Source of the DNA: Moringa oleifera
Taxonomy: Eukaryota; Streptophyta; Magnoliopsida; Brassicales; Moringaceae
Assembly: GCA_021397835.1 (NCBI GenBank)
Contig: JAJFZO010000866.1
Coordinates: 751,501-815,500, forward strand
Reading direction: 5' to 3'
DNA length: 64,000 bases
Shown here piece by piece: positions 23,483-33,619 of the stretch. Under the pieces are notes generated by a model, which was given only the letters and a program-made list of their open reading frames with translations, made no database searches and was not told where the DNA came from. Numbering within the stretch: position 1 is the first letter of the stretch; every line of letters starts with the position of its first letter. The position numbers and the translations under genes are program-made.

Positions 23483-25024
23483 ATGAAGATTAGATATTAC
23501 AGACGACAAAAGCTTTATGATCCTCCTCCACTTTCAGGAGGCTCATCAACTTTCCCAGCTTCTGACGACACTGCAGACGACGCAACCTCACGTCTGCAAC
23601 CTACAACGCTGGAGGAAAAGGTCGCGAGAGAGCTCCGTCTGCTGAACGCCGGATACACCGGCTGCCCCATTACACTGGAGATGGTGTTGTAGATACATAC
23701 GCTGATATCTGTGAATCCTCCACCAGGTCTGTCCCTCGCTACATCAACAAAAACAAGGACGGAGATGTAGACAGATGCTCGGTGGCTGCCCATCGTCGTC
23801 CATCTCGAAGGAAGGTATGTTTTTTTCTTTATATATTTATATGTATATTTTTGGGTTTTGATCTATCCATATCTCATCGTTTGGCTTTCGTTTTTGTTTG
23901 TTGGGTCTTTTAATAAGCCTTTAGAGATCTCTTAGACATAACCATGCTTACAAGGGGACGACACTGATCTCATCTAGTTTCAGGTACAGGCAATTGGAGA
24001 AGGAAGTGGCGCAAAAGATCCCGCAGACAAGGCACTTTTTTATCTCTGTGATAATGATGAAAGGTAATGTTTTATTTTATTGATGAGTTTTTGCATTTGT
24101 GATCATATATATCATTAATCTAACACCTTTTATTTTGATTACCTTGTGAAATTTCATGATCTATTGTCCCTAAACTGCTCGTGACATCTTCAAAAATTGC
24201 TCTATCTTTAATTTAATCAAGATAATTTTTAATTAATTTAATGATAAATTTTCACTTGATTTGTGATTATATAGAAGGGAAAGGGTTGATAATGATATTT
24301 TCATTTCCGGATCACCTTCAGTTGGATACTATCCTCCTCAGATTGGTACATATATTTTTTTCTTCTCAAGAATTTCTTATTTCTGCTATTGATCATGCTG
24401 ATAACTAGAATTAAGCTATATAAAACTTAAATGATAAATTTGGCCTGAAATAATTTACGTGAGAGGGCTAATAAATTAGAACATAGTATTTGATCATGAA
24501 TATTCATAAAATTATAATGAAACTAACTAATGGTTAAAAGTGATAAATATTACCATAGATGTTCTAAGCTAACATAGCAAGATCATTTAATTCAAAAGAA
24601 TATATAGAAATATGAATTCAATATTGAAAAAGCTTCATTTGTAATGCAACATAAATTTGCAAAACATAGTAATAACACGTAAATATTTATAAGTTAGGGC
24701 ATTATATTATTATCTTTATGTAGTGACAACTTATTACGTAACTATGGCATATATACATGCCAACTTATTATTTTGTTTACCTTGAAGAGGTCTTAGTGCA
24801 AATCTGTGTGCCTGACCTGATGTTGTCCTCCCAGTGTCTCTGATGTATTCTTTGTTGTGGGAGACGAAGCAGATAATCCAAGTTCTTCTGGTAACGCAAA
24901 GAGACAGCTTGAAGAAGAATTTGTTTGTCCTAGGACTGATAACACCGGTGCTGAACCTCAAGGGAAGGGATATAGAAGAAGTGCTCGCCTCAGGAAACCA
25001 AGAACAGTCAGCAGGCATATATAG
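23483..25024 (+). pseudogene. Unrecognised four-exon gene, right copy, frameshifted
   Basis: Same exon pattern as the gene at 16372: about 23483-23814, 23990-24063, 24275-24345 and 24835-25024. One T is missing near 23671 (CCCATTACAC against CCCATTTACAC in the left copy), which shifts the frame to a stop at 23690-23692. Past that point the original frame remains open and similar to the left copy, and the last exon still ends in RRSARLRKPR. Exon 3 also lacks the GTAC repeat that gives the left copy its in-frame donor. Exon 1 keeps a normal GT donor, unlike the left copy. A single-base sequencing error in a T run would mimic the exon 1 defect. Confidence 0.6.
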
Positions 25025-25098
25025 GAGTACCAGACAGATTGACTGAGTGTCCTGGAAGAGTAATCTTTGCAGTTGATTATGTATATCTATGAAAGCTC

Positions 25099-25108
25099 TA
25101 TATATAAA
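25099..25108 (+). promoter_or_regulatory. Candidate TATA box of the lectin kinase gene at 25482
   Basis: TATATATAAA about 375 bp before the start codon, conserved in the left unit at 17964. A long leader or leader intron would be implied. Confidence 0.35.
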
Positions 25109-25481
25109 CCTTTAAGGAACTTGAATTCATCAGTTTAATCAGGAGACATTTTTGCTTCATTGCCAAATTCACCGTTCCATTCCTGGCTTGATATCAATTG
25201 GTACATCTCAACATGGAAGTCTCAAAATTCAAGGTGTGTAGAAAAAATGGTGTAGGAAAAGAAAACATTGCTTTAGAAAGTGATTCTAGCTCTATTCCAT
25301 TAAGTTTCGGCTTTGTTGGGTTGTCTTACACATTCTTGATTTGCGGGTTGGACAGTTCAAGTCTTTGTCCTCAGGGTCCACCTAGAGGTGACTGAGAAAA
25401 GACTTCCGTTGACTTGGAAACTCCATTAATTCTGGCCTTTTGTATCTGTTAAGTTCATTTCACGGAATTGTGTGAACCCAA

Positions 25482-27929
25482 ATGATTTTAGCAATGAATT
25501 CCGTTCTGGTTCATCTTCTCTGTGTTATCCTGTTTCTGCTACCACTTTCCGCTGTCGCTCAAACTGAAACTAATGCAACTGTGGGAGCTTCTGTAGCTGT
25601 GGGAGCTTCTCTCTCTGCAACTGAGAACTCCTCCTCATGGGGTTCTCCTTCCGGGGTTTTCGCCTTTGGTTTTCAACAACTCAAAACTGACAAAAATCTC
25701 TTCTTGCTTTGCATATGGTATGATAAGATACCAGAGAGAACAATAGTTTGGTATGCAAACGGAGACAAACTCGCACCCAGGGGTTCCAAGGTAGATCTAA
25801 CGGCTGACCATGGTCTTGTGCTTGGTAGTCCTGAAGGCCAAGAGTTGTGGAGATCTGAGACGATTGTTGGTGTTGTTGCCTTCGGGGTTATGAACGATAA
25901 TGGCAACTTTATGCTTCAAGATAAAGCTTCTGTTAATCTGTGGGAGACTTTCAAAAATCCTGCTGATACGATGTTGCCCTCACAGAGACTTGGAAGAGGA
26001 GTGGCTCTTTCTTCTCGACTGTCAGCTACTAATCCTTCCAAGGGGAGGTTCCAGCTCGAGCTGCAAAGCGATGGTGATCTTGTGCTTACTACCCTAAACT
26101 TACCTACTGACCACGCAAATGAACCTTATTATAAAAGCAATACTAAAGGTGATTCCACTTCATCAAGTCCTGGTTCACAAGTGGTCTTCAATGAGACGGG
26201 CTACATGTACATTTTGAGAGAGAACGATGAAAGAGTCACCCTGACAAGAGGAGTTACAGGCTCAGCTGGAGACTATTATCACAGGGTAACTCTCAATTTT
26301 GATGGAGTTCTCACTCAATATTATCGCCAGAAGTCGTCAAACGGCAATGAAAGCTGGACTCCTCTTTGGTCCTTACCAAATAATATTTGTCAAGCAAGTT
26401 TTGTTTCTACAGGTAGCGGCACTTGTGGCTACAACAGCATCTGCAGACTTGCCTTGGACCAAAGGCCAATCTGCGAATGCCCAAGAGGGTATTCTTTGTT
26501 CGACCCAAATGACCAGTATGGCAGCTGTAAGCCAAACTTCGCGCTCACCTGTGAAGAAGGTGAACCAGGTTCCGCAGAAGAACTGTATGATTTTGAGGAG
26601 CTTACAGATGTAGATTGGCCAACATCTGATTACGCGCTCTTGCAGCCTTTTACTGAAGATCTATGCAGACAGTCATGCTTGAATGATTGTATGTGTGCTG
26701 TGGCCATTTTCAGATCAGGCAATACGTGTTGGAAAAAAAAGCTTCCACTCTCGAATGGGAGAGTGGATCCCAATCTTGATGGAAAAGCTCTTGTCAAGAT
26801 CAGAAAAGGTAATAATGGCCCCCGACGAGGTCCTCTTCTCCTACCACCAGACCCCATGAAACAGAAGAAGAATCAAGATAATTTGATCATCCTGGTATCA
26901 TCTCTGTTGGGTACCTCTGTGTTTGCCAATGTTCTGTTGGTTTCTGCTATTTGTTTCGGATTTTTCTTCATTTATCAGAAGAAGTTCAGAAGAACTCCCC
27001 ATCCTGATAGTGTTGTTGGAACAAATGTACTTTGCTTCACATACCAAGAACTTGAAGCAGCAACAGATGGGTTTAAGGAAGAATTAGGAAGGGGAGCTTT
27101 TGGAGTTGTTTACAAAGGAGCATTACAAGTGGGTTCAGTTGTTAATGTTGCAGTGAAGAAGTTACACACTGTGCTGCAGGATGGCATTAATAAGGAATTC
27201 AAGACTGAAGTAAACGTGATAGGGCAAACCCATCACAAGAATCTGGTTCGGCTGCTTGGATTCTGCAACGACGGACTTCAACGTGTACTTGTATATGAGT
27301 ACCTGAGCAATGGCACCTTGGCTAGCTTTCTTTTCGGTGACCTGAAACCCAGTTGGAACCAGAGAACCCAAATCGCCTTGGGGATTGCAAGGGGGCTTTT
27401 GTACTTACACGAAGAGTGCAGCACGCAGATTATCCATTGTGACATAAAGCCTCAAAACATACTTCTTGATGAGTACTACAATGCCCGGATATCAGACTTT
27501 GGATTGGCAAAGCTTTTACTTCTTGATCAGAGCCAAACCCACACTGCCATCAGAGGAACTAAAGGGTATGTGGCACCTGAATGGTTTAGGAATTTGCCAA
27601 TCACAGTGAAAGTGGATGTGTACAGCTTTGGTGTTCTGCTGCTAGAAATCATATGTTGTCGAAGAAACGTGGACATGGAAACACCCGTGACTGAGAAGGC
27701 AATCTTAACTGATTTTGCTTATGATTGCTTCATGGAGGGAGCATTGGATTCTCTGGTTGAACAAGATGCAGAGGCCATGGATGACAGAGGAAAGCTGGAG
27801 AGGCTTGTCAAGGTTTCCATTTGGTGCATTCAAGAGGACCCATCGCTTCGGCCGACAATGAGGAAGGTCACACAGATGCTTGAAGGAGTTGCTGAAGTAC
27901 CTGCTCCGCCATGTCCATGCCCCTTTTGA
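25482..27929 (+). CDS. G-type lectin S-receptor-like Ser/Thr kinase (LECRK3/RLK1 type)
   Basis: An intact, intronless 815-residue receptor kinase of the plasma membrane. Order: signal peptide (1-26), bulb-type lectin domain (about 45-200, with RTIVWYANGD), EGF-like Cys cluster (315-351, CGYNSIC...CECPRGYS), PAN-like Cys region (about 390-420), one transmembrane helix (467-498) and a kinase domain from about 535. Kinase motifs are the glycine loop LGRGAFGVVYKG (535-546), Lys559 in VAVKK, HCDIKPQN with Asp654, DFG at 672-674 and APE at 698-700. Cys replaces the usual Arg before the catalytic Asp, so this is a non-RD kinase, a class common among immune receptors. Ligand and partners are unknown. 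The start at 25482 matches the paralogue layout and begins the signal peptide; an internal Met at residue 5 is an alternative. Confidence 0.95.
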   Translation: MILAMNSVLVHLLCVILFLLPLSAVAQTETNATVGASVAVGASLSATENSSSWGSPSGVFAFGFQQLKTDKNLFLLCIWYDKIPERTIVWYANGDKLAPRGSKVDLTADHGLVLGSPEGQELWRSETIVGVVAFGVMNDNGNFMLQDKASVNLWETFKNPADTMLPSQRLGRGVALSSRLSATNPSKGRFQLELQSDGDLVLTTLNLPTDHANEPYYKSNTKGDSTSSSPGSQVVFNETGYMYILRENDERVTLTRGVTGSAGDYYHRVTLNFDGVLTQYYRQKSSNGNESWTPLWSLPNNICQASFVSTGSGTCGYNSICRLALDQRPICECPRGYSLFDPNDQYGSCKPNFALTCEEGEPGSAEELYDFEELTDVDWPTSDYALLQPFTEDLCRQSCLNDCMCAVAIFRSGNTCWKKKLPLSNGRVDPNLDGKALVKIRKGNNGPRRGPLLLPPDPMKQKKNQDNLIILVSSLLGTSVFANVLLVSAICFGFFFIYQKKFRRTPHPDSVVGTNVLCFTYQELEAATDGFKEELGRGAFGVVYKGALQVGSVVNVAVKKLHTVLQDGINKEFKTEVNVIGQTHHKNLVRLLGFCNDGLQRVLVYEYLSNGTLASFLFGDLKPSWNQRTQIALGIARGLLYLHEECSTQIIHCDIKPQNILLDEYYNARISDFGLAKLLLLDQSQTHTAIRGTKGYVAPEWFRNLPITVKVDVYSFGVLLLEIICCRRNVDMETPVTEKAILTDFAYDCFMEGALDSLVEQDAEAMDDRGKLERLVKVSIWCIQEDPSLRPTMRKVTQMLEGVAEVPAPPCPCPF

Positions 27930-28800
27930 CAAAGCAAATTGAAACCTGTTTTTGTGACTTTACTATGTTTATTATTCTTCCTTTTAGATAAGCACTTTAC
28001 TTTACTCCCTCTGTTCACTTGTCTGCTTTCATCTTTCTATCTCTTCAGATCATCGAATTACAGATATTTTGTTTCTGAAGTTTTGCGTGTCTGAACACAG
28101 ATCTTTAAACCTTGAACCTTTTGAGTTAATTCTAGCTTAGCTTCAGACAGAAATTTGATTAGACCGATAATGGAAGAAATATTGAGACAGAAATTTGTTT
28201 TAAATAAAAAAAGAACGATGGGTTCTTATTGTGATATCATTGCGCTGCCATATTTGACTTATACAAAACTTTGAATTGATCTGGAAAGAAAATGTTGTTA
28301 ATTTTTTGTTAGAAGCCACTGTCTCAGCCTTTTTGCATATATTCAGATGAGAAGATGTCAAACTTAGACATTTCTGAAAGAGACTCCATACCTGTAAAGA
28401 AGTGAACGAAACAAAGGAAGGGAAAGTCAGACTGACAAGAAAAAGAGACAAGAACAATAGAATTGTTAATTTATCAGAATTTTTCAACAGCAAGCCACCT
28501 GAGCCGTTACGCTCTATAGGCAGGTTCTTTTCGAGGAAAAGGAAGTTATCCTGATGTTCTTAAATTCATATTCAAAGAAGAATCAAAGCAATGGATCAAT
28601 TTTACCTTTTGTGTTGTTGGCCGGCAGGGAAATGGAGTGAATCATTGTTTCTGAGGATGCAACTAGTCTTACTTTCGAAGTCAGCCAAGAAACTTCAAAG
28701 GGGGATTATTTATACATACATACAGTATTTCTTTGAAGATTACTGTATCTGCTATCCATATAAGACCCTTTTGTTTGTTGGCAAATCAAGGGACCTAAAC
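27930..28800 (+). other. Spacer between two lectin kinase genes
   Basis: 3' flank of the upstream gene and promoter/leader of the next. An in-frame upstream ATG at 28591 would add 70 residues before the signal peptide, so it is more likely leader sequence. No other feature seen. Confidence 0.5.
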
Positions 28801-31191
28801 ATGGCTTCTTTTACTTCCTGCCTGTGTTTTATGCTATTTTCTCTGCTTCTGGTTCCCATTACAGCTCAAACTTACAGCAACATAACGCTGGGCTCATCTC
28901 TGACTGCAAGCAAAGATAACTCTTCCTGGACATCGCCTTCAGGAGAATTCGCATTTGGGTTCCGACAGATAGGGACTGGAAGGTTCTTACTGGCTATATG
29001 GTTCAATAAGATAGCAGAAAGAACTATCATTTGGTCAGCAAACGGTGAAAATTTAGTACAAGAAGGATCCAAAGTTGAGCTGACAACAGATGGTCAGTTC
29101 CTGCTCACTGACCTGCAAGGCAAACAGGTATGGACTGCTAATTCAGACAACACTAGAGTTGCCTATGCAGCAATACTTGACAGTGGAAACCTTGTGCTAG
29201 TGAACCAGGAGTCTGAGAATTTGTGGGAGAGTTTCGATCAACCAACTGACACAATCCTACCCACACAGACATTTAACCAAGGCGATAAACTTGTTGCTCG
29301 TTATTCAGAAATGAATTATTCAAGTGGGAGATTCCAGTTCACTCTTCAGAGCGATGGAAATCTTGTCCTTTACACCACAAATCTTCCATTGGATTCCACA
29401 AACGCTGCTTACTGGTCCACAAATACTGTGGGCAGTGGCTTTCAGGTCATCTATAACCAGTCTGGCTACATCTACCTGACAGCAAAAAATGGAAGCATCC
29501 TTAGTATGATCACATCAGATGGAGCTTCGACCGATGAATTTTACCAGAGAGCAATTCTTGAATATGATGGGGTGTTAAGGCAATACGTTTACCCAAAGTC
29601 TGCTGGGTCCAGTGCAGGGAGATCTACAGCCTGGTCAGTGTTGTCCTTTCTTCCTTCAAATATCTGCACAAGGATCAGACAATCTACAGGAGCTGGGGCT
29701 TGTGGGTTCAATAGCTACTGTGTACTGGGAGATGATCAGAGGCCAAGGTGTGAGTGCCCACCTGGATACTCTTTCCTGGATCCAGATAATGAAATGAATG
29801 GATGCAAGCAGGATTTTGTTTCGCAAGACTGTGATGCAAGAGAACAAGAAGCAGATCTTTATAGTTTCACTGATATGCCAAACACAGACTGGCCACTATC
29901 TGATTATGAATATTTTCAACCAGTTAATGAAGACTGGTGCAGACAGGCCTGCTTGAATGATTGTTTCTGCGCTGTTGCCATTTTCAGAAATGAAAATTGC
30001 TGGAAGAAGAAAATCCCTCTCTCAAATGGGAGGCTTCACACTAGTGTTGGAGGAAAAGCTCTCATCAAAATAAGAAAAAACAATTCTACTGTCAGATCTA
30101 CTGATTCAAGTTCCAGGAAGAAAGAACGTTCAACTCTGATAATTGTTGGATCTGTTCTCTTAAGCAGCTCAGCTTTTCTGAATTTTCTCCTACTACTAGC
30201 TGGCTATTTGGTTTTTTCCCACTTCAATTACAAGAGAAGAATGATACTCCAAGCGAACACAAGCTTGCAAGGCATGAATCTGCAAAGTTTCTCTTATCAG
30301 GAGCTCGAAGCGGCTACAGATGGATTCAAAGAAGAACTGGGTAGAGGTGCTTTTGCAACAGTCTATAAAGGGACTCTGGACTTTGGTGATAAAAATCCTG
30401 TTGCTGTTAAAAAACTTGACAGGATGGTCAAAGACGGGGAAGAGGAATTCAAAGCTGAAGTCAGCGCAATTGGCAGAACAAATCACAAGAATTTGGTCCA
30501 GCTGCAAGGATTCTGCAATGAGGGACAACACCGTCTTCTGGTATACGAATACATGAGCAATGGGTCCTTGGCAAACTTTTTATTTGGAAGTTCCAGGCCT
30601 AACTGGCATAAAAGAGCACAAGTAGCATATGGAACTGCAAGAGGGCTTTTTTACTTGCATGAAGAGTGCAGCATTCAGATCATACACTGCGACATCAAGC
30701 CTGAAAATATACTCCTAGATGACTCTCTTACAGCCAGGATTTCTGACTTCGGACTAGCCAAGCTTTTGAAGACGGATCAGACTAGAACTATTACTGCAAT
30801 CAGGGGAACCAAAGGGTATGTGGCACCTGAATGGTTCAGAAACATGCCTATTACAGTTAAAGTGGATGTTTACAGCTTTGGCATTCTATTGTTAGAGCTC
30901 ATCTTCTGCAGAAAGAACATTGACCTGAAGGCAGAGGAAGAAAGTCAGATGATATTGGCTGATTGGGCATATGACTGCTATAAAGAAGGCAGATTAATGC
31001 TGATGATTGAGGATGATGAAGAAGCAATGCAGGATTTGAAGACAGTTGAGAAATTTGTGATGATTGCCATTTGGTGCATTCAGGAGGATCCATCTCTCAG
31101 ACCCACCATGAGGAAAATAACACAGATGCTGGAAGGAACTGTAGAAGTTTCTCCTCCTCCAGATCCATCCTTATTTATCAGTTCAAATTGA
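28801..31191 (+). CDS. G-type lectin S-receptor-like Ser/Thr kinase, diverged paralogue
   Basis: An intact, intronless 796-residue receptor kinase, same family as the gene at 25482 but clearly diverged. Signal peptide (1-22), B-lectin domain (about 30-190, RTIIWSANGE), EGF-like Cys cluster (301-335), PAN-like Cys region (380-400), transmembrane helix (about 445-473) and kinase domain from about 513. Lys537 in VAVKK, HCDIKPEN with Asp631 (non-RD, Cys in place of Arg), DFG at 649-651 and APE at 675-677 are present. In the glycine loop it reads GRGAFATVYKG, with Ala-Thr where the neighbour has Gly-Val. The start at 28801 is chosen because it opens the signal peptide; the frame is open from 28591. 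The tandem position suggests local duplication. Confidence 0.95.
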   Translation: MASFTSCLCFMLFSLLLVPITAQTYSNITLGSSLTASKDNSSWTSPSGEFAFGFRQIGTGRFLLAIWFNKIAERTIIWSANGENLVQEGSKVELTTDGQFLLTDLQGKQVWTANSDNTRVAYAAILDSGNLVLVNQESENLWESFDQPTDTILPTQTFNQGDKLVARYSEMNYSSGRFQFTLQSDGNLVLYTTNLPLDSTNAAYWSTNTVGSGFQVIYNQSGYIYLTAKNGSILSMITSDGASTDEFYQRAILEYDGVLRQYVYPKSAGSSAGRSTAWSVLSFLPSNICTRIRQSTGAGACGFNSYCVLGDDQRPRCECPPGYSFLDPDNEMNGCKQDFVSQDCDAREQEADLYSFTDMPNTDWPLSDYEYFQPVNEDWCRQACLNDCFCAVAIFRNENCWKKKIPLSNGRLHTSVGGKALIKIRKNNSTVRSTDSSSRKKERSTLIIVGSVLLSSSAFLNFLLLLAGYLVFSHFNYKRRMILQANTSLQGMNLQSFSYQELEAATDGFKEELGRGAFATVYKGTLDFGDKNPVAVKKLDRMVKDGEEEFKAEVSAIGRTNHKNLVQLQGFCNEGQHRLLVYEYMSNGSLANFLFGSSRPNWHKRAQVAYGTARGLFYLHEECSIQIIHCDIKPENILLDDSLTARISDFGLAKLLKTDQTRTITAIRGTKGYVAPEWFRNMPITVKVDVYSFGILLLELIFCRKNIDLKAEEESQMILADWAYDCYKEGRLMLMIEDDEEAMQDLKTVEKFVMIAIWCIQEDPSLRPTMRKITQMLEGTVEVSPPPDPSLFISSN

Positions 31192-32023
31192 CATTGCTAG
31201 AAATATGTATTCTCATTTGTGCTGTTTTGTATGATTTGCTTGGTCATTAGGATAGTTATAGGAGTGGACCTTTCTCATGTAACGATGCTGCAAATATTAT
31301 TACAGGGCTGTAATGCTTTGAAGCAGGGACATAACATGGAAGCAGATCAACAAATATTGTGTGAGGTCATTTGATCCCAAAAGAGCAGCCAATTTCTGAA
31401 AGTAAGCTGTTGTGTAAGGATGGAATTATGTGGTGAAGCCATGCCTGTGATATCCAAAGGCAAGAAAAAAAAATTTTAAAAAAGAAAAAAAAGATAGAAC
31501 GATCTAAATTTTTGAAGAAAATATGAGTTCCACACATTAAAATTGTTACTTTTAAAGTTATTTTTTAAATTATCGAGGTAATTTTAGATCGGTGAATTGA
31601 GATGGAATAAGTGAATGAAAACAATTTTAGACGAGTATATGTAACTTCATAAACCGTTGAGGAAAAAAAAGTTGAAAATGACAGAATAAGTGTTTTCACT
31701 TTGTTTGACTAGAAAGTGAAGTGGAAGCTAATTTTACAAATATACTTTTCAAGTAATAATTAAAATTAAACCACAGATAAATTTTTTTTTTTTTGGAAAT
31801 CAATTCTTTTCCCTTTCTACTTTGGAAATTAAGATGTTATACATTTTGTTATGCTTAAATGTTTTGAAGGATAAGAAGATATGAATAGTCTCATTTTTCA
31901 TACTCTTCTCCTTAACAAACATGCTACAAGCGATACTCTACAGTCCTTTATGTTAATATCTTAGTCTTTTGAAAGCTGTCTTGCAAAAGTAGTTTACATT
32001 AGATTCGTGGTCTTAGCTAGTTT
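31192..32023. other. Intergenic, no gene seen
   Basis: 3' flank of the kinase gene and promoter of the PPR gene; A/T-rich with short A and T runs. Confidence 0.5.
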
Positions 32024-33619
32024 ATGGGTATTCGTGGGCCGCTTTTATCAGGACACTGCTTTTCTTCGGATTATTTGGCTTTGCTGCTGCAAAAATGCTT
32101 AAAATCCAAATCTTTATGTCCAGGAAAGCAAGTTCATGCTTTGTTGTTAACTTCTGGTACTGATATGAATTTCTTGTCTTTGCATGCAAAGCTCGTCGGT
32201 ATGTATGCAAGTTCTGGGGATATGAAATCAGCGAGCATGATATTCGAAAGAATGGAGAGAATAAACGTTTTTGCATTGAATTGGATGGTTTTGAGCTCTG
32301 CTTTTAATGGTTATTACGAGGAGGCAATAGGATACTTCCGTTTAATGCGTGAGTCGTTGAACCTTTGCAATAAGTTCACATTTTCAGTTGTGTTGAAAGC
32401 TTGTGTGGGTTTGATGGATTTGAATAAAGGGAAGGAAGTGCATTGTGTGGTAAACAAGATGGATTTTTCTACTGATGCCCCTGTCGCTAATGCTCTGTTA
32501 GACATGTATTGTAAATGTGGGAATTTGTGTTATGCACGTAAACTGTTTGATAGAATGGTTTTGAGAGACATTGCTTCTTGGACATCAATGATTTGTGGGT
32601 ATTGCAACATAGGGAAGATTGAAGAAGCGCTTGTTTTGTCTGAGAGGATGAAGTTGGAAGGTTTGCAGCCGAATGAATTTACTTGGAATGCAATGATAGC
32701 CGGCTATGCTAGGAGAGGAGACAGTAACAGCGCGCTTGCTCTTTTTACTAGAATGACTAGGGGAGGGTTGCTTCGTGATTTGGTTACTTGGAATTCTATA
32801 ATTACAGGTTTTGCTCAAGGCCAACTGCCGGCTGAGGCTTTGAAGTTATTCAGAGACATGTTATTTTCTGGGATTAGACCTAATGCGGTGACTTTTACTG
32901 GAGTGCTCCCTGCTTGTGGGTTGACAGGATCAATTCATAGAGGTAGAGAAATTCATGGCTTCATTTATAGGATGGGGCTTGATATTAATGTCTTTATCGC
33001 TAGTGCTCTTATTGACATGTATTCTAAATGTGGCAGTGTGAAAGGTGCAAGGAATGTTTTTGACGTGATTCTGGTCAAGAACATTGCATCCTGGAATGCC
33101 ATGATTGGATGCCATGGGAAGCATGGCATGGTTGACTCTGCAATGGAGCTGTTTGAGAGAATGAAGGAAGAAGGGGTACAGCCCAATGAAGTGACTTTGG
33201 TTGCTGTTCTGTCTGCATGCAGTCACAGTGGAGCAATTGAGAAAGGCATGGAGATCTTTAGGTCCATGAAAGAGATTTATGGAGTTGAGGCCAATGAAGA
33301 GCACTATGCCTGTGTTGTTGATATGTTGTGCCGTTCAGGGAAAATGGTAGAGGCTTACGAAATACTGAAGGAGATACAAATAACAGTTACAGAATCAACT
33401 CTTGTAGCTTTTTTCAATGGGTGTAAAATACATGGAAGAAGAGATTTGGCCAAAATGATAGCCAAGGAAATGCTTAGAGTAGACTTGAAAGGACCTGGGG
33501 GTTTTGTGACTTTATCAAATATTCATGCTGCCGATGGAGAGTGGAATGAGGTTGAAAATGTAAGGAATGTCATGAAGGATAAGAATGTCCACAAGAGTCC
33601 TGGATTCAGTTGGATTTAG
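32024..33619 (+). CDS. Pentatricopeptide repeat protein, PLS class with E-type end
   Basis: An intronless 531-residue PPR protein. PPR proteins bind organellar RNA in mitochondria or plastids and act in editing, splicing or stability. Repeats run through almost the whole chain, with typical motifs such as ALLDMYCKCGNLCYARKLFDRM, WTSMICGYCNIGKIEEALVL, WNSIITGFAQG, ALIDMYSKCGSVKGARNVFD and WNAMIGCHGKHGMVDSAMELFERM. The C-terminal part (about 420-531) is the E-type extension ending KSPGFSWI; no DYW domain follows. The stop TAG at 33617-33619 falls where relatives usually continue after SWI, and the same frame stays open downstream for about 38 codons. No clear transit peptide can be called by eye. 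The intronless form is typical of the family. Confidence 0.92.
   Translation: MGIRGPLLSGHCFSSDYLALLLQKCLKSKSLCPGKQVHALLLTSGTDMNFLSLHAKLVGMYASSGDMKSASMIFERMERINVFALNWMVLSSAFNGYYEEAIGYFRLMRESLNLCNKFTFSVVLKACVGLMDLNKGKEVHCVVNKMDFSTDAPVANALLDMYCKCGNLCYARKLFDRMVLRDIASWTSMICGYCNIGKIEEALVLSERMKLEGLQPNEFTWNAMIAGYARRGDSNSALALFTRMTRGGLLRDLVTWNSIITGFAQGQLPAEALKLFRDMLFSGIRPNAVTFTGVLPACGLTGSIHRGREIHGFIYRMGLDINVFIASALIDMYSKCGSVKGARNVFDVILVKNIASWNAMIGCHGKHGMVDSAMELFERMKEEGVQPNEVTLVAVLSACSHSGAIEKGMEIFRSMKEIYGVEANEEHYACVVDMLCRSGKMVEAYEILKEIQITVTESTLVAFFNGCKIHGRRDLAKMIAKEMLRVDLKGPGGFVTLSNIHAADGEWNEVENVRNVMKDKNVHKSPGFSWI

Larger units (their letters stand above)
22520..26600 (+). repeat. Right copy of the tandemly duplicated two-gene unit
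   Basis: Homologous to 15390-19440. The right unit continues past the breakpoint into the complete lectin kinase gene, so it is the better-preserved copy for that gene. Confidence 0.88.

Noticed and set aside
28591..28800. N-terminal extension of the second lectin kinase from an upstream in-frame ATG
   Set aside because: It would put 70 unrelated residues before a good signal peptide; the Met at 28801 matches the family layout.
32930..33304. Minus-strand open frames within the PPR gene
   Set aside because: Shadows of the PPR coding frame; composition follows the reverse strand of the repeats.
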